Below, one piece after another: positions 42,535 to 52,272 of a stretch of DNA of 64,000 bases. The position numbers and the translations under genes are program-made. Source of the DNA: Vibrio sp. STUT-A11 (GTDB lineage Bacteria > Pseudomonadota > Gammaproteobacteria > Enterobacterales > Vibrionaceae); contig NZ_AP026763.1 in the NCBI RefSeq assembly GCF_026000435.1, positions 2,418,001 through 2,482,000 on the forward strand, read 5' to 3'. The notes below the pieces were generated by a model. It saw nothing but the letters and a program-made list of their open reading frames with translations. It did not search any database and had not been told where the DNA came from. How positions within the stretch are numbered: position 1 is the stretch's first letter; every line of letters begins with the position of its first letter.

Positions 42535-45360
42535 TTAATTCGAAGTTTTTGAGTTCACGTTCAGAGCGTCTTCAACCAACGCTTTTTGCTGTTTCAAGTG
42601 CACCGACATGTAGCCAACTGCTGGCGAAGCAGAAGCTGGGCGACCTGCGTATTTAAGATCTGCACCTGCAGGAATAGCGGCACGGAAGTTATGTTGACTA
42701 CAGTACCAAGCACCTTGGTTCTGAGGCTCTTCCTGACACCACACGAAGTCTTCAACGTTAGTGTATTGAGCAATAGCAGCTTGCACTTGTTCCATTGGGA
42801 ATGGGTAAAGCTGTTCAATACGCACAATCGCGACGTCTTCTTGTTCGTTGTTGCGACGTTGCTCTAACAGGTCGAAATAAACCTTACCAGAACAGAACAC
42901 AACACGTTTCACTTTGCTTGCTTCCAGATTATCCACTTCTGGGATAGCTGCCTGGAACGAACCTTCCGCAAGGTCTTCGATAGAAGAGGTGCAAAGCGGA
43001 TGACGAAGCAATGATTTAGGAGACATGACAATCAGTGGTCGACGCATTGGGCGTACAACCTGACGTCGAATCATGTGGTAAACCTGTGCTGGCGTTGAAG
43101 GAACAACAACCTGCATATTTTGCTCTGCACACAATTGTAGGTAACGCTCTAGACGCGCAGATGAGTGCTCTGGACCCTGACCTTCATAACCGTGAGGTAG
43201 AAGCATGGTTAAGCCACATAGACGAGCCCACTTCTGTTCACCAGAAGAGATAAATTGGTCGATAACCACTTGAGCGCCGTTAGCGAAATCACCAAACTGT
43301 GCTTCCCAAATCGTTAAGCCGCCTGGCTCTGCGGTTGCGTAACCGTATTCAAACGCCAATACCGCTTCTTCTGACAATACAGAGTCGAATACCTGGAAAG
43401 GACCTTGCTTATCATGAACGTTCGCTAACGGAATGTACGTGCTTGCATCCGTTTGGTTGTGGAGAACCGAGTGACGGTGGAAGAAAGTACCACGGCCTGA
43501 GTCCTGACCAGAAATACGGATACGCTTGCCATCGTCAACCAATGTTGCGTAAGCCAGTGTTTCAGCCATACCCCAGTCAATCGCTTTTTCACCACTCATC
43601 ATCGCCAAACGGTCGTTGTAAAGCTTGTTTACTCGACTTTGTAGCTTATGACTTTCTGGGTACTGACATAGACGAGTACCAAGTTCAATCAGACGTTGCT
43701 TGTCGTATTGAGACTCCCACTGCATGTCCCACTCGTGACCTAGGTATGGAGACCAGTCAACGGAGTGCAATGCCATTGGACGCCACTCTTTCACCACAAC
43801 TTCACCGCGGTCAAGCGCATCACGGTATTCGTTGACTAACTGAGTTGCAGTTTCAATATCTGATTCATTTTTATCGATTAGAACATCGGCGTAAAGCTTA
43901 CGTGGTGTTGGGTGTTTTTTGATTTTTTGGTACATTAAAGGCTGAGTTGCATTTGGCTCATCAGCCTCGTTGTGGCCATGACGGCGATAACATACCAAGT
44001 CAATCACAACATCGCGTTTAAACTCGTTGCGGTAATCCAATGCGATACGCGTAACAAACGCAACCGCTTCTGGATCATCGGCATTAACGTGGAAAATCGG
44101 TGCCTGTACCATCTTCGCGATATCAGTACAGTACATGGTCGAGCGAGTATCACGTGGGTTAGATGTCGTGAAACCTACTTGGTTGTTAACAACAACGCGA
44201 ACCGTACCACCAACACAGAAACCGCGCGACAGAGACATGTTGAATGTTTCCGCAACCACGCCCTGACCAGCAACAGCTGAGTCACCATGAATAGTGATAG
44301 GAAGAACTTTACTGCCTTCTTTGTCACCTAAACGGTCTTGACGGGCGCGCACAGAACCGATAACCACTGGGTTTACGATTTCTAAGTGCGATGGGTTAAA
44401 TGCCAGCGCTAAGTGAACGTCGCCACCCGGAGTCGCGAAGTCCGCAGAGAAACCTTGGTGGTATTTAACGTCACCCGTTCCCCACGTTTCATCATGCTTG
44501 CCTGCGAACTCATCAAACAGATCTTGTGGTTTCTTACCGAGTACGTTCACCAACATGTTCAAACGACCGCGGTGAGCCATACCAATAACCACTTCACGCA
44601 TACCACTGTTACCTGCATGACGGATCAACTCTTTGGTCATTGGGATAAGCGCGTCACCACCCTCTAGAGAAAAGCGTTTTGCGCCTGGGAATTTAGCGCC
44701 TAAGTAGCGCTCAAGGCCTTCCGCTGCTGTCAGTTCTTCTAGGAAAGTACGTTTTTCATCGTTGTTGAATGATGGCTGGCCTGAGACAGACTCCAGACGT
44801 TGTTGAATCCAACGCTTTTGTTCTGTGTCAGTCATGTGCATGTATTCAGCACCGATGGAGCCGCAGTAAGTTTTATTGAGGGCTTCGTAAATGTCTCTCA
44901 ACTTCATGGTTTCTTGCCCAATAGCAAAAGAACCTACGTTGAAAGTTTCTTCGAAATCTTCTTCGGTAAGATTATGAAATGCTGGATCCAACTCAGCAAC
45001 GGTTGGACGTTGCCATAGACCTAGTGGATCTAATTCTGCAGCTTCGTGTCCGCGGAAACGGTATGCGTTGATTAGCTGTAGAACTTTTACTTGTTTTGCA
45101 TCGACATCTGGGTCACTAACTTGGACATTGTAATGCTTTGTTTCTTGAGCGAGTCGTCGGAAGTAGTCACGGACACGTGAATGCGGCTGTTCTGCCACTT
45201 CTTTTGAAGGCTTAGGCAAGCCGTCAAAAACACGTTTCCACTCCTCACTTACCAGATCGGGATCACTTAGATACAGTTCGTAGAGTTCCTCTACATACGT
45301 TGCATTGGCGCCAGCCAAGTGTGAAGACTCGAGCCATGCCTTCATCACGCCGTTGTGCAT
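42535..45360 (-). CDS. sucA: 2-oxoglutarate dehydrogenase E1
   Basis: 941 residues, similar to E. coli SucA (933). The start MHNGVMKAWLESSHLAG aligns directly with the E. coli opening. The thiamine-diphosphate region shows VIGMAHRGRLNMLVNVLGK, HGDSAVAGQGVVAE and GDxx..N-type magnesium motif (HVNADDPEAV). It decarboxylates 2-oxoglutarate and passes succinyl to SucB. Separated from sdhB by 164 bases containing an 11-bp hairpin. Confidence 0.97.
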   Translation of the reverse strand: MHNGVMKAWLESSHLAGANATYVEELYELYLSDPDLVSEEWKRVFDGLPKPSKEVAEQPHSRVRDYFRRLAQETKHYNVQVSDPDVDAKQVKVLQLINAYRFRGHEAAELDPLGLWQRPTVAELDPAFHNLTEEDFEETFNVGSFAIGQETMKLRDIYEALNKTYCGSIGAEYMHMTDTEQKRWIQQRLESVSGQPSFNNDEKRTFLEELTAAEGLERYLGAKFPGAKRFSLEGGDALIPMTKELIRHAGNSGMREVVIGMAHRGRLNMLVNVLGKKPQDLFDEFAGKHDETWGTGDVKYHQGFSADFATPGGDVHLALAFNPSHLEIVNPVVIGSVRARQDRLGDKEGSKVLPITIHGDSAVAGQGVVAETFNMSLSRGFCVGGTVRVVVNNQVGFTTSNPRDTRSTMYCTDIAKMVQAPIFHVNADDPEAVAFVTRIALDYRNEFKRDVVIDLVCYRRHGHNEADEPNATQPLMYQKIKKHPTPRKLYADVLIDKNESDIETATQLVNEYRDALDRGEVVVKEWRPMALHSVDWSPYLGHEWDMQWESQYDKQRLIELGTRLCQYPESHKLQSRVNKLYNDRLAMMSGEKAIDWGMAETLAYATLVDDGKRIRISGQDSGRGTFFHRHSVLHNQTDASTYIPLANVHDKQGPFQVFDSVLSEEAVLAFEYGYATAEPGGLTIWEAQFGDFANGAQVVIDQFISSGEQKWARLCGLTMLLPHGYEGQGPEHSSARLERYLQLCAEQNMQVVVPSTPAQVYHMIRRQVVRPMRRPLIVMSPKSLLRHPLCTSSIEDLAEGSFQAAIPEVDNLEASKVKRVVFCSGKVYFDLLEQRRNNEQEDVAIVRIEQLYPFPMEQVQAAIAQYTNVEDFVWCQEEPQNQGAWYCSQHNFRAAIPAGADLKYAGRPASASPAVGYMSVHLKQQKALVEDALNVNSKTSN

Positions 45361-45465
45361 ATTTTCCCTTAACCAGTAGTTTTCACGTTTGCTTCGGTCT
45401 ACGCCGAGCTATAAATAGCCGACTTAAAAAATCGGCAATTTTAATATTCTTCTACTCGAGTTTTG

Positions 45466-45507
45466 CAGTTGCAGTGAAGTGATTTATTTTACACAACACT
45501 GCAACTG
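45466..45507 (-). other. Stem-loop between sdhB and sucA
   Basis: CAGTTGCAGTG and CACTGCAACTG form an 11-bp perfect stem enclosing 20 bases, 18 bases after the sdhB stop. A T-run is lacking on the minus strand. It sits where E. coli has REP elements and may set sdh versus suc mRNA levels. Confidence 0.6.
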
Positions 45508-45524
45508 TATCCATTGCGAGTAAA

Positions 45525-46235
45525 TTACACCGAGCGATTTACCAGCATCGACTTAATATGGCCGATTGCTTTCGTCGGGTTAAGTCCTTTAGGACAAACA
45601 CTTACACAATTCATGATGCCGTGGCAACGAAAAACGCTAAATGCGTCATCAAGATCTGACAGACGTTCATCTGTCGCAGTATCACGGCTATCAATTAACC
45701 AGCGGTAAGCCGCTAGAAGGCCTGCAGGACCAATAAATTTGTCCGGATTCCACCAGAATGATGGACAAGACGTTGTACAACATGCACACATGATACATTC
45801 GTACAAACCGTCTAGATGTGCACGGTCATCTGGAGACTGCAGATTCTCACGCGAAGGCGGTAATGCACCATCATCGATTAAGAATGGCTTAACTTTCGCA
45901 TAGTTATCATAGAATTGCGTCATGTCAACAATAAGGTCACGTACCACAGGTAGACCTGGTAGAGGACGAATTACGATCTTGTCGCCTTGTAGTGCAGATA
46001 ACGGTGTTATACATGCCAGACCATTTTTACCATTCATGTTCAGGCCGTCAGAGCCACAAACACCTTCACGGCATGAACGACGGAATGCGATGCTTGGATC
46101 TTGCTCTTTAAGCAGAATCAACGCATCTAGAACCATCATGTCTGAGCCTTCGTCGACTTCAAGCGTGTAGTCTTTCATGTAAGGCTTAGTGTCTACGTCC
46201 GGATTGTAACGGTACAAAGAGAAGTTCAGTTTCAT
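45525..46235 (-). CDS. sdhB: Succinate dehydrogenase, iron-sulphur subunit
   Basis: 236 residues from the ATG at 46235, chosen over 46241 because GGAGG is 8 bases before it. Three cysteine sets match the [2Fe-2S], [4Fe-4S] and [3Fe-4S] clusters: SCREGVCGSDG, CIMCACCTTSCP and CHGIMNCVSVCPKG. Carries electrons from SdhA to quinone. Confidence 0.97.
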   Translation of the reverse strand: MKLNFSLYRYNPDVDTKPYMKDYTLEVDEGSDMMVLDALILLKEQDPSIAFRRSCREGVCGSDGLNMNGKNGLACITPLSALQGDKIVIRPLPGLPVVRDLIVDMTQFYDNYAKVKPFLIDDGALPPSRENLQSPDDRAHLDGLYECIMCACCTTSCPSFWWNPDKFIGPAGLLAAYRWLIDSRDTATDERLSDLDDAFSVFRCHGIMNCVSVCPKGLNPTKAIGHIKSMLVNRSV

Positions 46236-46249
46236 AGTCATATCCTCCC

Positions 46250-48016
46250 TTAGTATGTACGTACTTTCGGCGGGAACGCGTCACGATGTATTGGCGTCAT
46301 GTTAACATCACGCTTAGTCATCGCTTCAGTTTCCGGGTTGTAGATTGAGTGGCATAGCCAGTTCTCGTCATCACGATCTGGGAAGTCGAAACGAGCGTGT
46401 GCACCACGGCTTTCCGTACGGTAGTTCGCAGCAACAGCGGTTGAGAATGCCGTTTCCATCAAGTTGTCTAGTTCTAGACACTCGATACGTTGCGTGTTGA
46501 ACTCTGAAGATTTGTCCGCCAGGTGCGCATCTTTCAGACGTTCACGGATAACTTTCAACTCTTCCAGACCTGTTGCCATTGCATCACCTTCACGGAATAC
46601 CGAGAAGCTGTTTTGCATGCAGCTTTGCAGATCTTTACGGATTTGTACTGGATCTTCACCACCTGTGCTGTTTTCCCAACGCATAGTACGCGCCAGAGAA
46701 GCTTCGATGTCAGATTCAGTTGCAGGACGCGCTTCCGCTTGCGCCGCTAACGTCTCACCTAGGTGAAGACCTGTTGCACGGCCGAATACCACCAAGTCTA
46801 GTAGTGAGTTACCACCTAGACGGTTTGCACCGTGAACCGATACAGAAGCGATTTCACCACATGCGTAGAGACCCTGAACTTCAGCCTCGCTGCCGTCAGC
46901 CTTTTGCGTAATAGCCTGACCAGAAACCTGAGTAGGAACACCACCCATCATGTAGTGACAGGTTGGAATGACTGGGATTGGCTCTTTCACTGGATCAACG
47001 TGCGCGAACGTACGAGATAGCTCACAGATACCTGGTAGACGAGATTCAAGTACGTCTTTACCTAGGTGATCAAGTTTCAGCTTGATGTGTGGACCCCAAG
47101 GGCCATCACAGCCACGGCCTTCGCGGATTTCGATCATCATAGAACGAGCCACAACGTCACGACCAGCAAGGTCTTTTGCGTTTGGCGCGTAGCGTTCCAT
47201 GAAGCGCTCGCCGTCTTTGTTTAGAAGGTAACCACCTTCACCACGACAACCTTCTGTTACAAGAACACCTGCGCCAGCGATACCCGTTGGGTGGAACTGC
47301 CACATTTCCATGTCTTGCATTTGAACGCCAGCACGTAGTGCCATACCAACACCGTCACCAGTGTTAATGTGTGCATTAGTTGTCGAAGCATAGATACGAC
47401 CTGCACCGCCAGTAGCCAGGATAGTTGCTTTTGATTTGAAGTAACAGATTTCGCCTGTTTCCATACAAATCGCAGTACAACCCATGATCGCGCCATCTTG
47501 GTTTTTCACCAAGTCTAACGCATACCACTCAGAGAAAATGGTTGTTTTATGCTTAACGTTTTGTTGGTAAAGCGTATGTAGAAGCGCGTGACCGGTACGG
47601 TCTGCCGCTGCTGCAGTACGAGCAGCCTGCTCACCACCAAACTCTTTTGACTGACCACCAAATGGACGCTGATAGATAGAGCCATTATCAAAACGAGAAA
47701 ATGGAAGACCCATTTTTTCTAGTTCGATAACAGACTCAGGTCCATTCTTACACATGTATTCGATAGCGTTTTGGTCACCAATGTAGTCAGAACCTTTTAC
47801 GGTATCGTACATGTGCCACTGCCAATCATCCTTGTGCGAGTTACCTAGAGCTACGGTGATACCACCCTGCGCAGATACTGTATGAGAACGAGTTGGGAAT
47901 ACTTTAGATAGCAAAGCACATGAAAGGCCTTGCTCTGAAATTTGCAGTGCAGCGCGCATACCTGCACCACCAGCGCCGATTACTACGGCGTCAAACTCAC
48001 GAACTGGAATAGACAC
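46250..48016 (-). CDS. sdhA: Succinate dehydrogenase, flavoprotein subunit
   Basis: 588 residues. FAD-binding GAGGAGMRAALQ lies near 14-25. The covalent flavin site SHTVSAQGG is near 46, with substrate residues in TEGCRGEGGYLLN and CHYMMGGVPT. GTG start 1 base after the sdhD stop, with GGGGTG upstream. Oxidises succinate to fumarate. Confidence 0.97.
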   Translation of the reverse strand: MSIPVREFDAVVIGAGGAGMRAALQISEQGLSCALLSKVFPTRSHTVSAQGGITVALGNSHKDDWQWHMYDTVKGSDYIGDQNAIEYMCKNGPESVIELEKMGLPFSRFDNGSIYQRPFGGQSKEFGGEQAARTAAAADRTGHALLHTLYQQNVKHKTTIFSEWYALDLVKNQDGAIMGCTAICMETGEICYFKSKATILATGGAGRIYASTTNAHINTGDGVGMALRAGVQMQDMEMWQFHPTGIAGAGVLVTEGCRGEGGYLLNKDGERFMERYAPNAKDLAGRDVVARSMMIEIREGRGCDGPWGPHIKLKLDHLGKDVLESRLPGICELSRTFAHVDPVKEPIPVIPTCHYMMGGVPTQVSGQAITQKADGSEAEVQGLYACGEIASVSVHGANRLGGNSLLDLVVFGRATGLHLGETLAAQAEARPATESDIEASLARTMRWENSTGGEDPVQIRKDLQSCMQNSFSVFREGDAMATGLEELKVIRERLKDAHLADKSSEFNTQRIECLELDNLMETAFSTAVAANYRTESRGAHARFDFPDRDDENWLCHSIYNPETEAMTKRDVNMTPIHRDAFPPKVRTY

Positions 48017-48361
48017 TTACGCACCCCACAAAATAAATAGACCAGAGAAGACATAACCGAACAGAACGGCAATAACACCAAGTTGTAACGCGCCACGAAG
48101 TTTCGCGCACTTAATATAGTCGGTGAACACTTGCCACATACCAACCCAAGCGTGAATCAGTACCGAAACAAGAGCCAACATGGTGAAGACTTTGGTGCAA
48201 GTACCACCAAAGAATTGGGTCCAAGATGCGTAAGATATATCTGAAAATGCACAGAAGCTAACCAGATAAATCGTGTATAGAGTCATAATGATGGCAGTAG
48301 CACGAATCAGTAGGAAATCGTGTACACCGTTACGACCGAATGATGAAACGTGTTTTACCAT
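48017..48361 (-). CDS. sdhD: Succinate dehydrogenase, membrane anchor subunit SdhD
   Basis: 114 residues with three hydrophobic helices. FLLIRATAIIMTLYTIYLVSF begins the first, and the haem/quinone region includes LIHAWVGMWQVFTDYIK with the axial His. It overlaps sdhC by 7 bases and abuts sdhA. Confidence 0.95.
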   Translation of the reverse strand: MVKHVSSFGRNGVHDFLLIRATAIIMTLYTIYLVSFCAFSDISYASWTQFFGGTCTKVFTMLALVSVLIHAWVGMWQVFTDYIKCAKLRGALQLGVIAVLFGYVFSGLFILWGA

Positions 48362-48747
48362 ACCATTATCCCCGCCAATAGTGACAATACTGCTGTCGCA
48401 CCAAAAGCAACTTTCGCGCTCATCGTGCCTGAATCTAGCTCTTCAAAATAGCCTAGATCCATCATCAAATGACGGATACCACCAGCGATGTGGTATGCAA
48501 GTGCAGTTAAAATGCCCCATAGGATGAATTTTACGAAGAAGCTATCGACGATATCGGCGGCTTCCATAAAACCCATTGGGGATGACAGAGAAATGGACAG
48601 TAACCAAAGTAGTATACCTACCGCAACAAACGTGATTACCCCGGACACACGGTGCAGGATGGATGCGATTGCTGTGATAGGAAAGCGGATGGTCTGTAAA
48701 TCTAAATTAACAGGTCTTGACTTTCTTTCTTTCACGGGCTTGCTCAC
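48355..48747 (-). CDS. sdhC: Succinate dehydrogenase, cytochrome b556 subunit SdhC
   Basis: 130 residues opening MSKPVKERKSRPVNLDLQTI. The family motifs ASILHRVSGV and YHIAGGIRHLMMDLG (haem-ligand His) lie among three membrane helices. GTG start with TGGAG 4 bases before. First gene of sdhCDAB-sucABCD; an ArcA-like box lies 59 bases upstream. Confidence 0.95.
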   Translation of the reverse strand: MSKPVKERKSRPVNLDLQTIRFPITAIASILHRVSGVITFVAVGILLWLLSISLSSPMGFMEAADIVDSFFVKFILWGILTALAYHIAGGIRHLMMDLGYFEELDSGTMSAKVAFGATAVLSLLAGIMVW

Positions 48748-49141
48748 TCAGCTCCATTGAGCATTTATTGTTATAACCAATTTCAGCGTCCAAATGTACA
48801 AAAGTTAACATTTATTTAACAGATACAACCGATAATCACCGAGAATATTGTAAACAAGTTGTTAACACCGGGAGCCACTACCAAACCTCACACTTTGTTA
48901 TAGCCCCGAATTTATAAGGATTTAACTAAAATTTTCTTTGCCAATATACGGCGAGCAACATTCTAATACAATTGGTGTAACAAATTATGCTACATAGAAC
49001 AGATTTTTAACGATTCTCAAAGAAAAAATCATAACAAGTGCACACAAAAATGGAGAAAAATTGACTTTATGCCTTAACAACAGTAAAAACATGGCACACA
49101 AACATCCTGGACGGATTAAATAATAAACAAAGGAGATTGTT
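48748..49141. other. Divergent promoter region sdhC / gltA
   Basis: A 394-base gap without a gene. Apart from the ArcA-like box it is AT-rich and includes GTTAAC-rich stretches and the gltA ribosome site AAAGGAG (49129-49135). No other operator recognised. Confidence 0.6.
48806..48820 (-). promoter_or_regulatory. ArcA-like box upstream of sdhC
   Basis: On the minus strand GTTAAATAAATGTTA matches the ArcA consensus GTTAATTAAATGTTA at 14 of 15 positions. ArcA is known to repress sdh in enterics under low oxygen; here this is inferred. Confidence 0.7.
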
Positions 49142-50431
49142 ATGGCGGATAAGAAAGCGACCCTTCATGTTGAAGGCAAAGCGCCAATCGAATTGCCAAT
49201 TATGGACGGTACACTAGGTACTCCTGTAATTGACGTTCGTAAACTGGGAGCTAATGGTTACTTTACTTTTGACCCTGGTTTTCTTGCCACTGCATCTTGT
49301 GAATCATCAATCACATATATCGATGGCGGCAAAGGTATTCTTTTGCACCGCGGTTACCCGATTGATCAATTAGCCAATAACGCAGATTACCTAGAAGTAT
49401 GTTACATTCTTCTTTATGGTGAAGCCCCTACCCGAGACCAATACGAGCAATTCAAGAAAACGGTTACTCGTCATACTATGGTACATGAGCAAATCGCAAG
49501 CTTTTTCCACGGCTTCCGACGTGATGCTCACCCGATGGCGGTGATGTGTGGCGTAGTAGGTGCATTAGCAGCCTTCTACCACGATTCGCTCGATATTAAT
49601 AACGACGAACACCGTGAAATCGCGGCCTACCGTCTAATTTCGAAAATGCCTACGCTGGCAGCGATGTGTTACAAATACTCTATCGGTCAGCCATTTATCT
49701 ACCCACGCAACGATTTAAGCTACGCGGAAAACTACCTACACATGATGTTTGCAAACCCATGTGAAGAGTACGAAGTGAACCCTGTTGTTGCACGTGCTAT
49801 GGATAAAATCTTTACACTTCACGCGGATCACGAACAAAACGCGTCAACATCAACAGTGCGTCTTGCTGGTTCTTCTGGCGCTAACCCATTTGCATGTATT
49901 GCCGCTGGTATCGCATCTCTTTGGGGTCCAGCGCACGGCGGTGCAAACGAAGCGTGTTTGAAGATGCTGGAAGAGATCGGCAGCGTCGATAATATTCCTG
50001 AGTACGTTGAACGCGCGAAAGACAAAGATGACCCATTCCGTTTGATGGGCTTCGGTCATCGTGTTTACAAGAACTACGATCCACGTGCAACCGTAATGCG
50101 TGAAACGTGTCACGAAGTTCTTAAAGAGCTAAACATCCAAGACCCTCTACTAGATGTTGCAATGGAACTTGAGCGTATCGCGCTTTCTGATGAATACTTT
50201 GTCTCTAAGAAACTATACCCGAACGTAGATTTCTACTCTGGTATCATTCTGAAAGCTATCGGTATTCCAGTATCAATGTTTACGGTTATCTTCGCTCTAT
50301 CTCGTACCGTGGGCTGGATTGCTCACTGGAACGAAATGCACAGCGATCCACTAAACCGCATTGGTCGTCCACGTCAGCTATACATGGGTGAGGAACAACG
50401 TGAATTTTCTCCGCTTCATGAGCGCGAATAA
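49142..50431 (+). CDS. gltA: Citrate synthase
   Basis: 429 residues, the hexameric type II enzyme of Gram-negatives. It condenses acetyl-CoA with oxaloacetate. Motifs: FHGFRRDAHPMAVMC, LHADHEQNASTSTVR and FGHRVYKNYDPRA (catalytic His and Asp). AAAGGAG lies 6 bases before the ATG. Divergent from sdhC, as in E. coli. Confidence 0.98.
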   Translation: MADKKATLHVEGKAPIELPIMDGTLGTPVIDVRKLGANGYFTFDPGFLATASCESSITYIDGGKGILLHRGYPIDQLANNADYLEVCYILLYGEAPTRDQYEQFKKTVTRHTMVHEQIASFFHGFRRDAHPMAVMCGVVGALAAFYHDSLDINNDEHREIAAYRLISKMPTLAAMCYKYSIGQPFIYPRNDLSYAENYLHMMFANPCEEYEVNPVVARAMDKIFTLHADHEQNASTSTVRLAGSSGANPFACIAAGIASLWGPAHGGANEACLKMLEEIGSVDNIPEYVERAKDKDDPFRLMGFGHRVYKNYDPRATVMRETCHEVLKELNIQDPLLDVAMELERIALSDEYFVSKKLYPNVDFYSGIILKAIGIPVSMFTVIFALSRTVGWIAHWNEMHSDPLNRIGRPRQLYMGEEQREFSPLHERE

Positions 50432-50457
50432 TCACTGAGTGAAATGCCAAATAAAAG

Positions 50458-50484
50458 AGGGGTTGAGATGTGAGTCTCAACCCT
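50458..50484. terminator. Terminator between gltA and ybgI
   Basis: GGGTTGAGA pairs with TCTCAACCC and is followed by TTTTTATTTT; A-rich upstream too, so both converging genes may use it. Confidence 0.88.
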
Positions 50485-50507
50485 TTTTATTTTCTTATGA
50501 TTCTGCG

Positions 50508-51266
50508 CTAAACCGGATTATCAATATCCACAAACTCGACTTGTAAACCGTACTCATCGGCTAACCACTTACCAAGTGCTTTGATACCGTAACGCTCTGT
50601 TGCATGATGTCCCGCGGCGAAATAATGAATGTCCATTTCTCGCGCAGTGTACGTTGTGCGTTCCGATATTTCACCGGAAATAAAGGCATCTAACCCGTGC
50701 TGCACAGCCAATTCAATAAAGTCTTGCCCGCCACCGGTGCACCAACCTACGGTCTCAATCATTTTCTCTGCATTTTCTGGCGCAATATGCAGGGGCTCTC
50801 TCTCAAGTACTTGACTGATCTTGCTCGCAAATTCAGCACCCGTCATCGGCTTTTTTAAACGTCCATACATCGCGACTGACTGCGGATGACCTTCTAAACC
50901 GCCTTCAACGTCAATTTCCAGCAATTTTGCCAGCTCAGCGTTGTTGCCAAGTTCAGGGTGAATATCAAGAGGAAGGTGATAACCGTATAAGTTAATGTCA
51001 TTTTTCATTAAGCTACGGATTCGATTTCCTTTCATGCCACGAATGGGTTCAGGTTCACCTTTCCAAAAGTATCCATGATGGACAAGCAATGCGTCGGCAT
51101 TAAGTTCAACTGCTTTATCGATCAAAGCCTGTGAAGCCGTAACACCAGTAACTATGCGGTTTACCGTTGGAATCCCTTCGACCTGCAGCCCATTCGGTGC
51201 GTAATCTTTAATTAACTGTGGTGATAGTTTATCGTTAAGAATCTGTTCTAGCTTTAAGTTATTCAT
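50508..51266 (-). CDS. ybgI: NIF3-family dinuclear metal-centre protein (YbgI)
   Basis: 252 residues from the ATG at 51266 (GGAAG before it). The metal motifs VHHGYFWKGE, PLDIHPELGNN and AGHHATERYG with downstream Glu are those of the NIF3 family, a hexameric di-metal protein. Function in the cell is uncertain; GTP cyclohydrolase-type activity has been suggested for relatives. Divergent from the DUF1853 gene. Confidence 0.92.
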   Translation of the reverse strand: MNNLKLEQILNDKLSPQLIKDYAPNGLQVEGIPTVNRIVTGVTASQALIDKAVELNADALLVHHGYFWKGEPEPIRGMKGNRIRSLMKNDINLYGYHLPLDIHPELGNNAELAKLLEIDVEGGLEGHPQSVAMYGRLKKPMTGAEFASKISQVLEREPLHIAPENAEKMIETVGWCTGGGQDFIELAVQHGLDAFISGEISERTTYTAREMDIHYFAAGHHATERYGIKALGKWLADEYGLQVEFVDIDNPV

Positions 51267-51415
51267 CATCACTTCCAATTTTTAGTGCATATTTAAAGTG
51301 TATATCGAACCTAGATACTGATGCCAGGCATCGTGTCCCCATCGATGGCAAATTTCGTTACAATAATGCGGCTTCGTCACTTTATTGCTAAAACTAAGGG
51401 TTAAAAGGAAACGGG

Positions 51416-52168
51416 ATGAATCAATTGCAACGCTTTTATGATTGGATCGCAACATCACCACCACTTTTTCAGTTGTGTCCACCGTTTGCAACATTAGAAG
51501 ATTTATCCGTAGCGCCGTTATGCGAATCTGAACAATATAATGGTAATCCAAGACTGGGTTTTTTATATCAGCATTTGTGCACGGCTGTGCTTTCTAATTC
51601 CGAACGATACCAAGTAGTCGCCGAGGAGATTCAACTCAATGACCACACTGGAAGAACGATTGGTGCCGTGGATTTAATGTTGCAGAATACGGAGTCAGGT
51701 CAGTTGGAACATTGGGAAGTGGCGATTAAGTTCTACCTGCTTCATCAAGGCGTTTGGTACGGCCCCAATGCCCATGATCAATTACATAAAAAACTGGATA
51801 GAATGCTGACTCATCAATTAAAAATGAGCGAAAGACCAGAGTTTCAGCAAATATTGCCTCTTGAAGCACCACCGGAAGAGCGACTCCTGATGCAGGGCCG
51901 TCTCTATATTAATCCGTTTTCTTCGGAGACAACGCCAACGGAATGTTTGGGTTATGAGCTTAATGCCTCTCAAATAAGCGGATATTGGTGCTACCAAAGT
52001 CAATGGGACTTGATTCCAAAGCCGCTTTATCATCTGAGCAAACCTTGTTGGGCGATGGGTAACGACGACTTTTCCCACCCTATTGAGAAACCGTCGGGCC
52101 GATTTGAGCATGCACAGACGCAAGATGGTGAATTCTGGTTTATTGTGCCGGATCAGTGGCCAAACTAG
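51416..52168 (+). CDS. DUF1853 family protein
   Basis: 250 residues, recognised as DUF1853 by MNQLQRFYDWIATSPPLF, LGFLYQHLC and NPRLGF-type motifs. Residues about 80-108 (GAVDLML...EHWEVAIKFYL) have an Asp and a Glu followed by Lys. That is reminiscent of PD-(D/E)XK nucleases but not in the strict spacing. No signal peptide or helix-turn-helix seen. Function unknown. It stands alone and ends in a terminator shared with pgm. Confidence 0.8.
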   Translation: MNQLQRFYDWIATSPPLFQLCPPFATLEDLSVAPLCESEQYNGNPRLGFLYQHLCTAVLSNSERYQVVAEEIQLNDHTGRTIGAVDLMLQNTESGQLEHWEVAIKFYLLHQGVWYGPNAHDQLHKKLDRMLTHQLKMSERPEFQQILPLEAPPEERLLMQGRLYINPFSSETTPTECLGYELNASQISGYWCYQSQWDLIPKPLYHLSKPCWAMGNDDFSHPIEKPSGRFEHAQTQDGEFWFIVPDQWPN

Positions 52169-52215
52169 CTTTGAAGCGCTGAATGCTATCTTCTTTAATC
52201 TAGGAAAACCAAAAT

Positions 52216-52250
52216 AAAAAGGGTTGATGCTTTCACATCAACCCTCTGTT
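52216..52250. terminator. Terminator between the DUF1853 gene and pgm
   Basis: GGGTTGATG pairs with CATCAACCC around six bases (52221-52244), with flanking A and T runs. Confidence 0.85.
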
Positions 52251-52272
52251 TTCCATTCAAAACTGTTGAATC

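Noticed and set aside
43299..43835. 178-residue open frame antisense to sucA
   Set aside because: Lies inside the well-supported sucA in an opposite frame; composition is that of a shadow.
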